The translations under genes and the position numbers were made by a program. Positions 21,958 through 35,000 of a stretch of DNA of 64,000 nt are shown here, one piece after another; within the stretch, counting starts at the first letter, position 1; every line of letters begins with the position of its first letter. Below the pieces are notes generated by a model. It was given only the letters and a program-made list of their open reading frames with translations, did no database searches and was not told the origin of the DNA. The stretch comes from Mortierella alpina. Its lineage: Eukaryota > Mortierellomycota > Mortierellomycetes > Mortierellales > Mortierellaceae. The stretch lies in the NCBI GenBank assembly GCA_029449245.1, contig JANATF010000020.1, forward strand, positions 124,001 to 188,000. The letters are read 5' to 3'.

Positions 21958-24900
21958 ATGCCTCCTAAAAAAGCAGGATCCGCGGGATCCAAAGCCAACA
22001 AGAAGCAGAAGCTCAATGATAGCTCCGCCGTGGATGCCGGCAAAATCATGAGTAAGGAGGAGGAAGAAGAGATGAGCTCGGCCTTGATTGCTCAGTTGCT
22101 GGCACAGGAAGGAGGAGGCGATCAGCACGGCTATTACGCGGAATACAACAACGAGGCCAGCTATGGTAGCTTGGGAGGCGACTTTTCCGATGACGACGAC
22201 GGCGACTACCGAAACGATTACAACTATCGCCCTAAATCCAAGAGCAGGCGCGGGGGTAGGTTATTTGATGAGCCATCAGCCCAACACGCGCGAGCCTAGA
22301 TTGGAATCCGTAGACGACTGACATTCTACATTACTACCCCCCCTTTAGGATCTCAACAAAAAAAGAAAACCAAAAGATCGGCACCCGCGGCAGTGCCAGC
22401 TCCAGTACCAGTGGCAGGCATAACGGCTAAATCCTCGCAAAAGTCAAACAGTAGCTCGTCCAAGACTACCGAGGCCGCTATTAGTGCAGCTGTCAGCGGC
22501 GCTGAGCTACTGGCCATCACGTCTACTACGGAAGCACATACTGAGCAGGAGCCGTCCAAGACGCCTAGCGAGACCACACCCTTGGAAGTGGCGGCCTCAC
22601 CCGTCAAGGCAAAAAAGGTTAAGGAGGTTAAAGAGGCGCCAGCTCGCTTCAACACTGGAGTGTATTCCGAATCAGAGGAGAAGGCTTTTGTAGAGGCGCT
22701 GGATCTTTTTGGCCGTAACTGGCGTAGCGTAAGTTTTGTCATTACATGCGCGAATGCATGGCAATACCATTGCTTTGCAGTTTGGCGGTACCTCATGCTA
22801 AAACAAATGCTATAACGTTGGTAGGTGGAGGAACACGTCCAAACGCGCGATTCCAACTCAATCAGGAGTCATGCCCAGAAACACTTTATCAAACTATTCA
22901 GGGACAACATACCCTTGCCGGCTAAAGTGCTGGAGACAGGACCTGGATACACACTTTCTGGAAATGACCTCGATCCTTACTCCGCTGCGGCTCGGCCGTA
23001 TCTTGCTCAACGACTCTTGGACGATCCCGCGCTACTTCCTAAGCAAGGCGGTACGATATTTACATCAGAGTCGTCTGCAACGGCCAGAGCCGAGAAGAAG
23101 GAGGCCAAGGAAAAGAAACACAGCGCTGTGGAGAGCGCAAAGGAGAGTGTGAAGGAAGCCGTCAAGGAGATGAAAGAGCTAAAGATGTACGAGAAACACT
23201 CACTTTTTTTCATGCTTCGCGTCGCTATCTCTTGTCTACGCCCTCTCACACGATCAAATCGTCATACCCCTTTGACATAGTCGCAAGGCCGCGAAACCTG
23301 CCAAGGACCTAGTCCGCGACAGAGCTCGAGTGGAGAGCCCGCAGGGCGAAGTTCCCTTTGCAGGAAGAACGGACTATTCAAAGGCTAGACTTCGAAACAC
23401 TCGAGACCGCTCCTCCATTAGCTTCCGACAGATGGCTAGCGACCTTGATCCATTAACGATGGTGAAATGCGAGCCCTTCTGCGGACAGCCCAACTCTGGC
23501 GTGGTTGGATGTCAGCCATTTGGAATCAAGGTGCAGTCGAACGTTCTCCTCGGCATGGATTTCCACGCTCATCTCATGACTACCGAGATCATTGGCTTTC
23601 TTGCCGGTGACTGGAATTCTGCGACCAGGACAATACACGTCAAAGCCATCTTTCCGTGCCGATCGCTGCCCACCGGCCAAGACCATGTCAATGTGGAAAT
23701 GGACCCGACCTCTGAGTTTGAGGTCCGCCAGGAGATCGAGAAGCGCAATATGCGGATTGTGGGATGGTACCATTCGCACCCTACCTTCACACCTGACCCA
23801 TCGTTGGTTGATATTGAGAACCAGACCAGCTACCAAAGCCTTTTCAAAGACGAGAGCTCAAGTGAGGAACCTTTTGTAGGGGCTATTGTTGGTAAGCGTC
23901 TTTACACATTACACCCTCTAACTGTACCTGTCGAGCCACTGTGTGTCATTGCTAACCAGTACATGTTATAACTAGGCCCGTATGATGAGCGACTTCCTGG
24001 TTTGTCCTCAGTGATCAATTGGTTTTACATCAGCCAAGCACCGCAAGAGCGCGGCCATCCTAAGCGACTCCTTTATGATCTCATTGAGGATGCCGAACTT
24101 CCAGAGGAAGAATCAACGTTGTGGGTATGTTAACAGTGGTTTTCGAATGCGCAGAATATTTCCAACCACAATCAATGATTTCTCATCTGCCCCATCTATC
24201 ACTTTCGTTTTAGACAAAACTTTTTGACGAGTACAGAGATTCACCGGAGCGCACGAACTTTAAAGAGCAGTGGCGCCAGGAAGAGTCGGAAACCAAGCTC
24301 CAGAAGATGCTGGTTTCTCTCGGACGGCGCATGCCTTGGCTCCGAAACAGTTTGCAAAAGTCCAACGACACCGCAGATCCCATGGAGAATGATCTAGAGC
24401 CCGTGCAAGAACAGACGCAGGGCGTCGAGCAAGTTGTGGGTGTGGAGGAGCAGGGACAGGTCTCGGAGATGATGGAACGAGAGGAGGAACAAGGACAGGA
24501 CCAGAAGCAAGAAATGGAGCAGGATCAACAACCGCAGCAGCAGCAAGATGCACAGCTGGATCACAAGCCGGAGCAAATGCCTGTGCCGGATCAAGTTCCT
24601 GCGCTGGATCAAGCTCCTGAACCGGTTCTAGTGCCTGAGCCGGCTCTAGTGCCTGACCTGATTCTAGTGCCTGAGCCGATTCAAGTGCCTGACCAAATGC
24701 AAATATCAGAGCTAGAAGAAAGTGAGAAGGAAGGTGAGAATTTGGACAAGGATCACGTTACGGCTCAACAGCAGGACCCACTGGAGGAGCCAAAAATGCA
24801 GCAGATGCAGGAGGGGCATCTGGAGCAGTGTTCAGAGTCCATGGCGGTGGACGAAACTGTGCTGGCCACAGAATTGTCCGAGCCGATACCCATGGACAAT

Positions 24901-25137
24901 GTATTGATGGAGGGCATTGAGGCAACCGAGTCAGATCCTCATGATTTGTCCAACACCACCATGGAGGTCAGTCCACAAGGCCACTCGCTTGAGCGCAGCA
25001 TGAGCAGTGGAAGCAGCGTGTCGAGTGCGTCTAGCAGCGGAAGCAAGTTTGTGGCAGGTCTTGGTACTTTGATCAAGGACGCATTCCTGATCCGTGTGGA
25101 GCAGGAGCTGGCTACCTGGGAGCCTGTTGTTGGATGA
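21958..25137 (+). CDS. MYSM1: MYSM1-like SANT/MPN+ histone H2A deubiquitinase
   Basis: Six exons (21958-22255, 22349-22728, 22825-23186, 23281-23891, 23976-24124, 24214-25137) give 907 residues. The N-terminus is Lys/Asp/Ser-rich. A Myb/SANT domain of SHAQK type starts at about residue 205 (YSESEEKAFVEALDLFGRNW, then SIRSHAQKHF). The MPN domain carries a complete JAMM zinc motif: Glu in TTEIIGFL, then H511-x-H513, S521 and D524 in HSHPTFTPDPSLVD. MYSM1 removes monoubiquitin from histone H2A. The pairing of SANT and MPN+ is its hallmark; the SWIRM domain between them in animal MYSM1 was not seen. The C-terminal about 280 residues are acidic, Gln/Pro-rich, with a degenerate VPEP/VPDQ repeat (24575-24700). 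It should be nuclear and catalytically competent. Confidence 0.88.
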
Positions 25138-25852
25138 ACGAAGCTCGAGTGTTTTTTGTAAAGTGCCAATATCAATCATACGCGTCAATAACAGCTTGCA
25201 GTTCAGGTACCAGAGGATGTGTCCTTTAGACTGCCACGGAGGGCGATTGGGGTGTGCTATGCACACAGCTTGACGTTTGCCTTTTCCACACAGTCTGCAG
25301 CCTGGAGGAGAGGATGTCAGAACACAAGCTCAAAAGTACATACAAACAGATGGTTCAGCGGGCAAGAAACATTCCACAGACTTGTGTTCCTTCTCAGAGG
25401 AAAGAAGCAAGTTTTAAAGTTGTCGGAAGCATCAACACCCAATTCTTTCCTCTGTCGCTTTGGAAGGCAGCTGTGCAAAATGAAATGGTGAAATGGCATC
25501 TGTAGTGATTGTTGCACAAGAGCAGGAACTCGACTCCATGGGACAACAGCGTCTTCATATAAAATGTCTAAAATAGAACTGCAGCCAAAAGGGTGTCTGT
25601 GGCTGTTGAAATGAATTCTGTAGCTGGCACGTCCTTTTGGCTCGTCAACGACCGCTCTTCCTTTTTCCCTCTCCCACTCACCATCTACCCCCCATCTGTT
25701 CTCCTCCGCACACAACCTCACTCTTCTCCTCCTCCATAACACACCCTCTCCTCCTACGCGACCAACTACCAAACAGCGTTAGCTACCAAACAGCGTTAGC
25801 TACTTTCTTTCACTCTCGTCGAACCATCAGCACCATTGTTCGCCACGCTTAA
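25138..25852. other. Intergenic region, MYSM1-like to YPP1
   Basis: 3' flank of the MYSM1-like gene and promoter of the next gene. A CT-rich leader (25640-25760) precedes the ATG at 25853, and the 17-mer CTACCAAACAGCGTTAG is repeated in tandem at 25765-25800. No exon was found. Confidence 0.5.
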
Positions 25853-28800
25853 ATGACGTTGACTTCCAAGGCTCAAGTTATCGAGCGCGACTTTCAGAAT
25901 GCCAGGTCCAAGGCAAACTATGCCGCATACCCAGAATTCGCCCGTCGCTATGTCAAGCATAACAAGGATGGCATCGGTAACAGCCCTTTTTTTTCATCTT
26001 TCATTGCTCGTTACTTTTTGGTGCTGAGCGCTGTGGGAAGGATTATGCCGTTCAGAGTAGCGGCCCGCTGACCTTGAACGTGCACTGCGTGATGGTCTTC
26101 GTGAATTCAGGACCCCAGGATTTATCGACAACTGATCATGCATGAAAAGACATTGGATGTGTCTACAGACGAGTGGCCAAATGGATGGCCCGAACTACGA
26201 CCCTGCATTTATTCTCATCGACCGTCCAACACAGAACGCATCACTTGAAAACTGATGAAGAAAACGGGCACAGATGGATGACAACGACGCTAGTCGCTCA
26301 CACATTCCTTCATTTTTCTTATATTTCATTACTCTATAGTTCTCGCCAACGCGGCTCTACTGGAGATGGCAGTAGGCGAGGCAGAAATCACTGCCCGTAA
26401 AGCGCAACACTGGACCTTTGCGGCGTCGTTGGATGATGCCCCAGAAGTGATTGCCACGAGTCCGCTGATCCAGACAGAGGCGATTCAGGAGGCGGTAGAA
26501 AAGCTCGAACGGGTTCTTGCCAAAGGCCCTGAGGAGCATCAGGAGGTATGTTACGAATCGTTTGACCTGAACTTGCCACTCCGTTCGATCTCGTGGCGCA
26601 GAAAAGAAAGCTTGCTCTGTATGGGGATAGAGAGAGAAAAAAAAAAGGGGGAGATAGAGTGCAACATATGGTGAACAGATCGTTAACCTTGATCCGGATA
26701 TTGTGCATTATAGCATGCCGCTATTGTGCTAGCAAGAGCAGCCTTCGCTACAAACTCTTCAGATCGGCTTCAAAAAGTCGCCCACTACCTGCAAAACATC
26801 CATCTCCCTCCAGCCCGCCTCCCGGCGGGATACAATTTTGCACTGGTGCTGTGTGGACTTGCAATCAAAGGAATGGCATTGGAGGAGGAAGGCAGTATTG
26901 CAGAGGCTATCGTCTGTTACGACAACGTTTCCCTCTTGACCCAAGCCAACCCTAATGAGAAGGGCGAGGAACTGTTTTCTTGGACAGAGCATGCACTTTA
27001 TAGGGCTGGCATGCTCAAGCTGCGCGAAGGGTAAGCTTGTCAAGACGCCAAAGGCGGAAAGATTAGCCGAAAAGACCCTGACTCGCAACACTAATTTCCT
27101 TGTTGTCGTCAATATTATTTTGTCGCTACAGTGATCAACTTGCGGCAACTCGATCGTTCCGAACATACCACAGTCAGGCGCTGCAGTGGCCCGTAAACTT
27201 TAGACTAGCGAGGCGGGCCACTGTATACCGGTACCTTTCCCAAGGGCTGGCGATGTCCTTCAAGTCATTAGGATTTGAGAACAGTGTCGATGGAACTCCC
27301 GTCATTGTCGAGTAAGCAATGCTTATGTATTGTCGCAGAGCAGTGCCTTTACTTATACTTGAAATGCTAACCATGTTCACTTTTACCACTTAATAGTGGC
27401 CAGTCGCAAACTCATCTTTCAGCCTTGGGCCAAGAGATGGCTCAAATCCATGCCTACTGGGAAGATTCGCTCTATGCAGTGACTCCATTTCCAAAAGCGA
27501 ACGAAAAGAACTGGCGTGTTTTGGCGATGATTGAGCAGATTGTCGAGGATCGAAAGCTACTCGGGTCTGGGAACGACGCGGATAAACGTGCATTGGTCGA
27601 GGTAATGTATTTGCCTCGAGCATATCATCTCTTTTGGCTGTAGTGGAAGACATGCGTCAAATTGCATCGATGTAAAAACTTATGCTGACTCTTGTTATCA
27701 AATTGGAACACAGACTATTTACCGAGCGTCTCAAAAGACGTTCCAGTCGCCAAGAAATCTGCGGTTCTTGTTTTTCGCTCTTGTAGACATGGGCCAGTTT
27801 GATGAGGCAGAACTGGCATTGAAGGGCTATTTGGACATGGCAGAACTCAACCTCAAGGTCAAGAGCGCGAGCGTGAACGAGATCTTGACGCACGAACAGC
27901 GCGTCCGCCTTGACGTCGAATCGGAGTACGACATAACAACTGTGATGATTGCAGGATCCTATCTATACGGCAAGGAGCTTGGGAACCCTGCTGAGGCGTT
28001 GAAGTGCGCCAAGAGCGCGCTAGATTATATTCACCAGTATCTGCAGCAGCATGATCAAGTATCCTCGCTGCTAAATGAGGCTTACAAGTACCAAGGAGTC
28101 GCTTATGGCATGCAGGCGTCCAATGGTAAGGCGATAGGCTCTGTCCCTCAAGTGTGGTCAAATCGGCGGTGTTTGTAAACTGATGTCTTCTTCTGCTTGT
28201 CCATTATCATCAGCCCACGAGCCAGAAAAGCGCCCCGATCTTTACGCCAAGGCAGTCGAGTCTCTGGAAAATGCGATCAAGCTTGTCCCAGACGCCTTTG
28301 ACGGCCACTATTTGTTGGCACTTCAGCTCGCCGAGATGCGTGACATCCCAAAGGCGATCCTCACCGTGAAGCAAAGCTTGAACCTCAACGCCTCTCACAT
28401 CCCATCTTGGCATTTGCTAGCACTCCTGCTTTCGTCGCAAAAGGAGTATGAACGGGCCTTGAGCATCTGCGCTGTTGGAGTGAAGGAGTCGGATTGGGAT
28501 TTAGCACAAACGGATGGATATACTGCATCCCAGCTGGATGGGGAGGAGTATCTGGCCCTTCGACTTACTCAGGCTGTTCTCCACGATCAGGTTCATGGAC
28601 CGGAGTCAGCGCTGGAACCACAGGAGGCCCTTTTTGGTCTATATTCCAGGATATTTTCTCCAGAGCCAAGTTCCTCAGGAGATAGTCTTTACGACATTCA
28701 AAGCATTCGTAGACGCGATCAAAGTGAGGTCGACTTGACTCTTCCCGCACCCGTTGTCGGACGTCCTCGCGCTGGCAGCATTTTGAGCACCAGGAGCAAA

Positions 28801-29605
28801 AACGGCACCGGATCTGATATTGGACCCAATGGAAGCAACAGCAACACTCTTGGTAAGAAGGCAACTCTTGCTGGTGTGTTTATAATCTCTTCAGATGTCT
28901 ATAATTCTCAATCATCCCTGACAAACAACTGCGAACCAATTCACATATATAGATGTCCCCAAGCCCAACTATGCATCGTCCATCACATCCTCCATTGGAT
29001 CTGGTAACTCGAAGAACCGCCGCCTGCACCCGCCGCCAGCAGCCGCAGCAGCGAACCATACCCCCTTGCTGAGGTCTGCCCTCAGTCTTCCTCCCGCAGT
29101 CCAAAGACCTACAACAAAGTCCGTCATGCGCACAAAGAGGGCTAACAAGGCCCTGGCTACACTCTGGCTCCTATCTGCCTCCACGTTTAGACGTCTTGGT
29201 CGGATGGAGGACGCCCTGAAGGCGATTGAGGAAGCTGAGCGCATTGATGCTTCCAATCCAGATGTATGGTACCAACTGGGACTGTTGTACGCTGCTCAGG
29301 ATGACAAGGAAACCGCGTTGGTCTCGCTCTCGAAAGCGCTTGCGTTGGATCCTTATCACCCAGCCTGCTTGGCGCGCTTGGGTCGTTCGTATCTGGAGGC
29401 AGGATCGCTCGAGATGGCTGAAGGTGTCCTTGAGACGACGACACGCAGCCTGGGATGGGACTCTGCTGAGGCGTGGTTCTACCTCGGCAAGGTGTTTGAG
29501 GCCTCGGATCGGTTAGGTCGGGCCAAGGAGTGCCTGTGGTACGCGCTGGATCTGGAGAGCACGCGTCCCATTCGAAACTTCATAGAGTCGCTTAGTCGTC
29601 TTTAG
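25853..29605 (+). CDS. YPP1: YPP1/TTC7, TPR scaffold of the plasma-membrane PI4-kinase complex
   Basis: Eight exons (25853-25976, 26340-26545, 26714-27030, 27132-27311, 27397-27601, 27714-28125, 28214-28852, 28953-29605) sum to 911 codons plus stop. Ypp1/TTC7 binds Efr3 and Stt4/PI4KIIIalpha and brings PI4P synthesis to the plasma membrane. TPR-type helical pairs run through the protein. The clearest are LYAKAVESLENAIKLVPDAF, HIPSWHLLALLLSSQKEYER, NPDVWYQLGLLYAAQDDKET and SAEAWFYLGKVFEASDRLGR, ending with the family-typical AKECLWYALDLESTRP. The N-terminal ANAALLEMAVGEAE matches the TTC7 start. A Ser/Gly/Asn-rich insert (about residues 640-740) separates the last TPR block. The length is close to human TTC7 (about 850). 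Only 134 bp separate its stop from the eIF2alpha start. Confidence 0.87.
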
Positions 29606-29739
29606 ACTGTGTAGATCCCCATAAGAGAAGAGGATTTGCTGACGTCACTCATACCCCGAGCCCAAAGTTTGACCCTGAACGTTCATCGAGCTCCTTCCTT
29701 CACTCCTCACCACGCTCACACGCTCACACGTTGCCCATC

Positions 29740-31298
29740 ATGTCTGGAAGACTACAATGCCGCATGTACGCTAACAAGTTCCCTGAAGGTACAGATAGGA
29801 GCGATCGAGTCATTCGAGAGTATATGCTTAGGGCCCGATTGGGACGACCCAATCGTACAACTAAGGATGTCAACTGACTCAAACGCTTGCTTCTTGGATT
29901 ACGCAGTGGACGACTTGGTAATGGTCAATGTCCGCCAGATTGCCGAGATGGGAGCGTATGTCCAGCTCCTGGAGTACGACAACATTGAGGGAATGATCCT
30001 GTTGAGTGAACTGTCGAGACGTCGCATCCGCTCCATCCAGAAGCTGATCCGTGTTGGCAAGAACGAGGTGGTTGTCGTTCTCAGGGTTGACAAGGAGAAG
30101 GGTAAGAACGATAGCGGATCCGCCACTCATGCTCAAGGAACAGCGGGGGGATATCAATACATACACACGTGGACACGCACAGCAGCTGGATTCGGAACCG
30201 CAGATCGATTGGGACTTCTTGGAGTCACTTTTGATGAACGACGTTCTTGATGCACGCAAATCGCAACAGATCAATCTCTAAGGAATGTGGACACAACAGA
30301 AAAAACGATCACCTGCCGCATCCTATGACAAATGCCCGACCACCTATGATGTCTGGATCCCATGCAACCATGCCAAACTTGACATCCATAGCTCCTTGGC
30401 CGTATCGACTATCAGGAACCAGCGTCCTAGCCTTGGCACCCTTCGCTTTGAAAGACGATACTCACGGTTTCGACGCACTTGATTTTACCTTTAGGCTACA
30501 TTGATCTTTCGAAGCGTCGTGTCTCGGCTACAGATATCGCCAAGTGTGAGGAGCGCTACAACAAATCAAAGGCCGTTCACTCGATCATGTCCACGGTCGC
30601 AAAGAAGGAGAACAAGGATTTGGAGGCTCTTTACAGCGAGCTGGCCTGGCCCTTGTATGCCAAGTACGGCCACGCCTACGATGCTTTCAAGGCTGCTCTC
30701 AAGTACGTACCACACTGGACATTCATAGCTGAACCCGCCATCACAACAATTCGGAACTGGTATAGAAGTGTGCGGGATACTAATCGCCACTGCTGGCTTC
30801 GCCTTTAATCATCGGGGAACCTATAGTGAGTCCGATAAGGTCTTTGAAGGATTGGAGATTGACGAAAGCACAAGGGAGGAGCTGTTGAACAACATCAAGC
30901 GCCGCTTGACTCCACAGCCCATCAAGATCCGTGCGGATATTGAGGTCACATGCTTCGATTATGAAGGAATCGATGCTATCAAGGCAGCATTCAAGGAGGC
31001 CGAGGCCGTTTCGTTGCCCGAAGTACCCATCCGCGTCAAGTTGGTTGCGCCTCCACTGTACGTGCTCATCACCAACGCCCTCGACAAGCAGCTGGGAATT
31101 GATACCATGGAAAAGGCTATTGTCGTCCTGGAGGAGAGCATCAAGAAGTCAAACGGAAACATGGTGACCAAGATGAGCCCGAAGGCTGTGACAGAGGCTG
31201 ATGATATGGAGTTGGACCAGCTGTTGGCTAGAATTGACAAGGAGAATGCTGAGGTCTCGGGAGACGATGATGACTCGGACTCGGAAGCAGATGTTTGA
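29740..31298 (+). CDS. SUI2: Translation initiation factor eIF2 alpha subunit
   Basis: Four exons (29740-29788, 29907-30101, 30495-30702, 30827-31298) give 307 residues, the usual length. eIF2alpha is part of the ternary complex that brings Met-tRNAi to the ribosome and is the target of stress kinases. The S1 domain ([20 protein letters not shown]) is followed by the regulatory site [12 protein letters not shown]; Ser53 here corresponds to the phosphorylated Ser51. [16 protein letters not shown] and the helical and C-terminal alpha-beta domains follow, ending in an acidic tail. All landmarks are intact. The start [16 protein letters not shown] matches the family (xCRMYENxxPE). Confidence 0.97.
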
Positions 31299-32008
31299 AA
31301 AAAAAAGATAGGAAGCTTGCCCCTTGCATAGAGAAAAACGTATTTGACAACGACCATTGATTGGTATATCTGTTCGGAGCGGTGGTGCGCTCAACCGTAG
31401 GCATGGGTTGAGAGCGTTCGTGCTTGTGGGACTAGTGTGCAGTGCGCAGTGAGCGGGTTGGTGCGATCGTTCAGGCGAAGCTACCCACGAGAAACAGTCG
31501 ACCCTTCGTAGCCGAAGCCATCTTTGAAACCGGGGCGCTTCCAGGGACGCGCTGTGTTCGAGACTCCAACAATTTTTTTTTCTTCGCAAAATGTCTCTGT
31601 TTTGTTGTAGGGGGCACACAGGCTCGCTTGCAGCACACGTCTGTTGCCCGTGGCCCCGTGCCCGCGACGCTGTTCACCTATTTCGGCCCTTCGTGTGCGC
31701 ACATCCCTCTTTCTTCTCTCCTTCCCTCAACTGTCCACATTCTCCCAACTGTCCACATTCTCACTCGTCCTTGCGACCTGTTGTTACCTTCGTGCTGATT
31801 TATTTTGTAACGTTCTTTGCACTCCTAGCTCCTCGCTGTTCCGCTCCTATCTATCCTATCTGTCTATCTATCTCTCTGCCCGTTCACCGTACACGGCACA
31901 ACCACAGCAACCACAACAATCAACGCACCCTCCCTCCCTTCCTCCCTCCCTCCTCGGCTCTGTCCTAGTCTGTTTGTGGCACCGCATACACATGCGCACC
32001 AACCCATC
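31299..32008 (+). other. Promoter and leader of NMA111
   Basis: 3' flank of eIF2alpha and 5' region of the HtrA-like gene. Pyrimidine-rich tracts run from 31700 to 31960. No complete exon was seen apart from a six-codon upstream ORF at the 3' end. Confidence 0.5.
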
Positions 32009-32012
32009 ATGA
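31992..32012 (+). promoter_or_regulatory. Six-codon upstream ORF overlapping the NMA111 start (ATGA)
   Basis: ATG at 31992 opens a six-codon frame whose TGA (32010-32012) overlaps the main ATG (32009-32011) in a different frame, giving an ATGA junction. Scanning ribosomes that use it would end exactly on the main start, an arrangement suited to reinitiation control. Whether the leader mRNA includes it is unknown. Confidence 0.5.
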
Positions 32013-35000
32013 ATCGAGCTCGTCGTGAATCACTCAACTGTCTCAACGCAGACAAGGAGACGCTCGACTTCTTTGCCTGCCAAGAGCAGACTCGCCCTTC
32101 GCCCGAGATCGCGCAGCCAGAGCGGATCCCTGGCAGAGGCAACAACTTGGGCAGGAACCGATCAAAGTCCTTGGCCTTTGGTTTGACATGGGCGCAGGCT
32201 ATGAACGGCCGCGCTGTCGCTCCTTCAGACATGTTTGAGCTCTCGAATGCCGACGAATCAAGCTTCCAGGGTCCTTGGGTTGGATCTAACAACTCTTCAT
32301 CCTCGGCCGGTGGCGGTGGGACTGGTGGCGGCCATCATCATGGCGGGCAAGACTTCATCGAATATGAGCAGCGCGGCGAGGGAGGCGGAGAGGCGTTCAG
32401 ACTGAACAACCGTGGATCGTTGACGGGATCAGGGCTCGGCGGCGGAGGAGTGTGTGGAGGACCGACGCTGGTTATGGGCGCAAATGGAAAGAGTACTTTA
32501 GGCGTGCTTCCTCCAGTGGGGATCATGCCAGACACTCCGAGGATGACGGCTCAGACGTGGGAGGAGACGCTGGAGCGCTCGATCCGATCCATTATCTCCA
32601 TCACCGCCAACCATGTTCGTAGCTTCGACACTGAGACCTCTGGTGAGTTTGTTGTGAAAGTACTTGCGCCTCTATTACTCGCCTTTCCCGCACTGTCATC
32701 TCATGCTGTTAGGAGAAACATCAAGCAGCAGGAAGGGCTGTATGGCTGTATTTTTGACGAGCCCAACGCGACGTTAGTGCGATTTTTTTTTAGCAGTGGT
32801 GATGATGAGTGGGTAGTTTTAGCTCTCCGTGTCATGACAACGGTCCCCATCATCTCCCATTTATCCGTGTACGTTTTTTTTTTGTGTTCATGAGCTTACA
32901 CCTCCCATTACTTCAAAACGTTCGGATACTATTAGGCGCCTACTCTGCTACGGGGTTCGTAGTCGATGCAGAACGCGGCATCATCCTGACCAACCGGCAC
33001 GTTGTCTCGCCTGCTCCCATTCTCGCCCTCGCTGTCCTCTCCAACTATGAGGAGGTCGAGCTCAAGCCCATCTACCGCGACCCCGTGCACGACTTTGGGT
33101 TCATGCAGTTTGACACCTCCAAGGTCAGGTTCATGAAGCTGGACGAGATCCCTCTCAGTCCTGAGCGTGCCCGCGTCGGACTCGAGATCCGTGTCGTTGG
33201 AAATGATGCTGGAGAGAAGTTGTCAATTCTGGCGGGAACGCTAGCTCGATTGGATCGACAGGCACCCGAGTATGGCCAAGGCGAGTACAACGACTTTAAC
33301 ACGTTCTACCTCCAGGCTGCATCGTCGACTAGCGGTGGTTCCTCAGGAAGTCCGGTCCTCGATATTGAGGGACATGCCGTGGCTCTTAACGCCGGAGGCG
33401 CCAGCAAGGCTTCGGCGTCGTACTATCTGCCTTTAGATCGGGTCAAGCGCGCTCTCAAGTACATCCAAGCAGGCGAGAATGTGCCTCGAGGCACGCTTCA
33501 GACAGACTTTGAGTACTTCCCGTACGACGAGCTGCGACGTCTGGGGCTCAAGCTCTCGATGGAGGAGCAGATCCGTCAGCACTTTCCGAATGAGACGGGT
33601 ATGTTGGTCGTCAAGAGCGTTTTGCCAAAGGGACCAGCAGCGGATCAGCTCATACCGGGTGACATTATCATCCAGTGCAACGGCGAGTCCATTGCCAACT
33701 TTATTCAACTGTTTACGGTCATTGACGACGCTGTTGGCCAGCCCATGACCTTGACCGTGGTTCGAGGCTCCAACTCAAAGCTGCTGACGTTCAAGTTTGT
33801 AGTTCAGGACTTACACTCGATCACGCCTGATCGTTTTGTGGAGGTTGGAGGTGGAGTTGTCAACGAGCTCTCGTACCAGCTGGCACACTCGTATGGACAG
33901 CCCTGTGGCGGAGTCTATGTGGCGACCTCAGGTCATATGCTGGCCTCGGCGAGTGCCTGGAGAAAGAGTATTATTGTTGCAGTGAACAACATTCCGACGC
34001 CGAATCTGGACGCGTTTATTCAGGCCATTTCGACGTTGCCTGATGGTGCTCGCGTCCCTATTCGCTTCTATACGCTGCAGAAGGCGTTCAAGGAGAAGAT
34101 CATGATCATGCACGTTGATCGCCACTGGCACAAATGTCGATTGGCCATCCGCAATGGTAAATATTCGTTACGTTTCTTGCATGTCCATATTATACACCTT
34201 TGAACAGGACGGGTACTTACTTTTGACCTGTTGCATTGTTTTTTTTTTACAGACAAGACTGGCCTGTGGGACTTTACAGACATGCCGCCGCCACCTCCAT
34301 CGCAGCCGTATGCGCCCGCGACAGCCATCTACCCGACGATCAATGCAGCGCTGCACCCAGCGCCAGTGATCATGCCCTCATTTGTCGCCATTGATTTCCA
34401 CCTCCCGTTCTTGGTCGACGGCATGAAGGCGACACAGTTCTACGGCACGGGTCTGGTAGTCTCTACGAATCCACCTTTGGTTGTTTGCGACCGCGATACG
34501 ATCCCCATCTCGATCGGCGATATCTTTATCACGTTCGCCAACAGCGTCATCATCCCTGGTCGGCTCGTGTACTTGCATCCGCACTATAACTTTGTTGTCC
34601 TGACTTATGACGCCGATCTGCTCGCGAACACACCCGTCAAGCCTGCGACGTTCAGCGACAAGGCTCTGATGCAGGGAGATGAATGTTTCCTGGTCGGTGT
34701 CGGGACGGATCAATCGCCCGTGATCAAGAAGACGACGGTCTCGAACGTTGGCAACATTGGTACGCGCGAGTGCTCCCCTCCACGCTGGCGAGCCATGAAC
34801 GTCGAGGGCATCAAAGTAGATGATCCCGTGGGTACTCAAGGCGGTGTGCTTTGCGACGGTGACGGCCGCATCCAGGCACTGTGGGTGAATTACTCGTCCC
34901 AGGATGAGAAGGGCAACGACATCACGTTCATGTCCGGCTTGGATGTCTCCTGTGTCAAGACTGTGACGGAGCCGTTCATGCGAGGAGAGTATCCAAAGCT

